Positions 5,133-5,380 of a stretch of 5,380 bases of DNA are shown piece after piece. Made by a program: the position numbers and the translations under genes. The notes beneath the pieces were generated by a model. The model was not told the DNA's origin. It searched no databases and worked only from the letters and a program-made list of their open reading frames with translations. The stretch spans positions 1 to 5,380 of the forward strand of contig CAZVOE010000195.1 of NCBI GenBank assembly GCA_964628935.1, in the 5' to 3' direction. The DNA is from CAYLHQ01 sp964628935. GTDB taxonomy: Bacteria; Acidobacteriota; Polarisedimenticolia; Polarisedimenticolales; DASRJG01. Positions within the stretch are counted from its first letter, which is position 1; every line of letters begins with the position of its first letter.

Positions 5133-5380
5133 ATGCGAAAGATCATGTTCCTGATGCCGGTTCTGTTCGTCGCCCTCGTGATGGTCGGCTGCGCGAAGCC
5201 GCCCCAGGCCGAGATCGACGCCGCTAAGAGTGCGGTCCAAGCCGCGGTTTCGGCCGAAGCGGCCGATTATGCCGGCGCCTCGCTCCAGGCCGCGCAAGAC
5301 GCGGTCGCGCAGCTCGATCAAGAACACAAGGCTCAGGAAGAGAAGTTCGCCCTCTTCCGCTCCTACAAGAAGGCGTCCGA
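5133..5380 (+). CDS. Lipoprotein with Ala-rich helical region, DUF4398-like (3' truncated)
   Basis: ATG at 5133 follows the purine-rich site GAAGGAGAGG (5116-5125). The first 82 residues are in the window and the frame is open at the edge. The N-terminus is a lipoprotein signal: MRKI, a hydrophobic core, then MVGC with the lipidated Cys at residue 20. Met at lipobox position -3 is slightly unusual. The residue after Cys is Ala rather than Asp, which by the E. coli rule favours the outer membrane. The mature part is an Ala/Gln/Glu-rich amphipathic helix: PPQAEIDAAKSAVQAAVS, a D-Y-A break at 45-47, then SLQAAQDAVAQLDQEHKAQ and the aromatic KFALFRSYKKAS. This order resembles DUF4398-type lipoproteins, whose repeats of A-x-x-A-x-x-A helices precede longer coiled coils; it could instead be an Lpp-like or other helical spacer lipoprotein. 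Confidence 0.87.
   Translation, partial: MRKIMFLMPVLFVALVMVGCAKPPQAEIDAAKSAVQAAVSAEAADYAGASLQAAQDAVAQLDQEHKAQEEKFALFRSYKKAS

Overview
The window is a very GC-rich, densely packed bacterial chromosome segment with eight protein genes, two of them cut by the window edges. No tRNA, rRNA, CRISPR array, insertion sequence, phage gene or recognisable defence system is visible. Five proteins appear exported: two with Sec-type signal peptides and beta-rich bodies, one periplasmic protein, one lipoprotein, and possibly a membrane-anchored C-terminal tail. One exported protein ends in Phe in the manner of an outer-membrane barrel. This points to a diderm (Gram-negative-type) organism. The GC content and the many uncharacterised exported proteins would suit Acidobacteriota, Eisenbacteria or Myxococcota, but the phylum is a guess.

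Layout. Positions 3-92 hold the C-terminal tail of a probable membrane protein. Positions 112-1443 (+) hold rarA (mgsA), the clamp-loader-like AAA+ ATPase of replication-fork maintenance; it is the only gene here with a firm function, and it probably starts at a TTG. It converges on a three-gene minus-strand operon (4062 down to 1440). In transcription order the operon encodes a small exported beta-barrel-like protein, a periplasmic protein with a D-K-x-x-H-F motif reminiscent of YfiM/VanZ-like families, and an unrecognised cytoplasmic protein with a C-x2-C-x4-C-x-H cluster. These genes overlap by 13 and 4 nt, so they are probably translationally coupled. The last one shares the palindromic stop tetranucleotide CTAG (1440-1443) with rarA on the other strand.

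An 86-bp divergent spacer (4063-4148) separates the operon from a 63-residue helical protein (4149-4340, +) with a near-perfect Shine-Dalgarno. That gene converges, with a 16-nt gap, on a minus-strand gene (4357-4896) for a secreted protein with two carboxypeptidase-regulatory-like beta-sandwich domains.

The 236-bp spacer 4897-5132 is the only sizeable non-coding stretch and is structurally rich. It holds a 17-bp inverted repeat, an adjoining C7G9 palindrome, a short T-rich island with a possible promoter, and two stem-loops ahead of the ribosome binding site of a lipoprotein gene that runs off the right edge (5133-5380).

Nothing here is a clear-cut new system. The best candidates for a second look are the uncharacterised overlapping operon (especially its two central proteins) and the structured region upstream of the lipoprotein gene.
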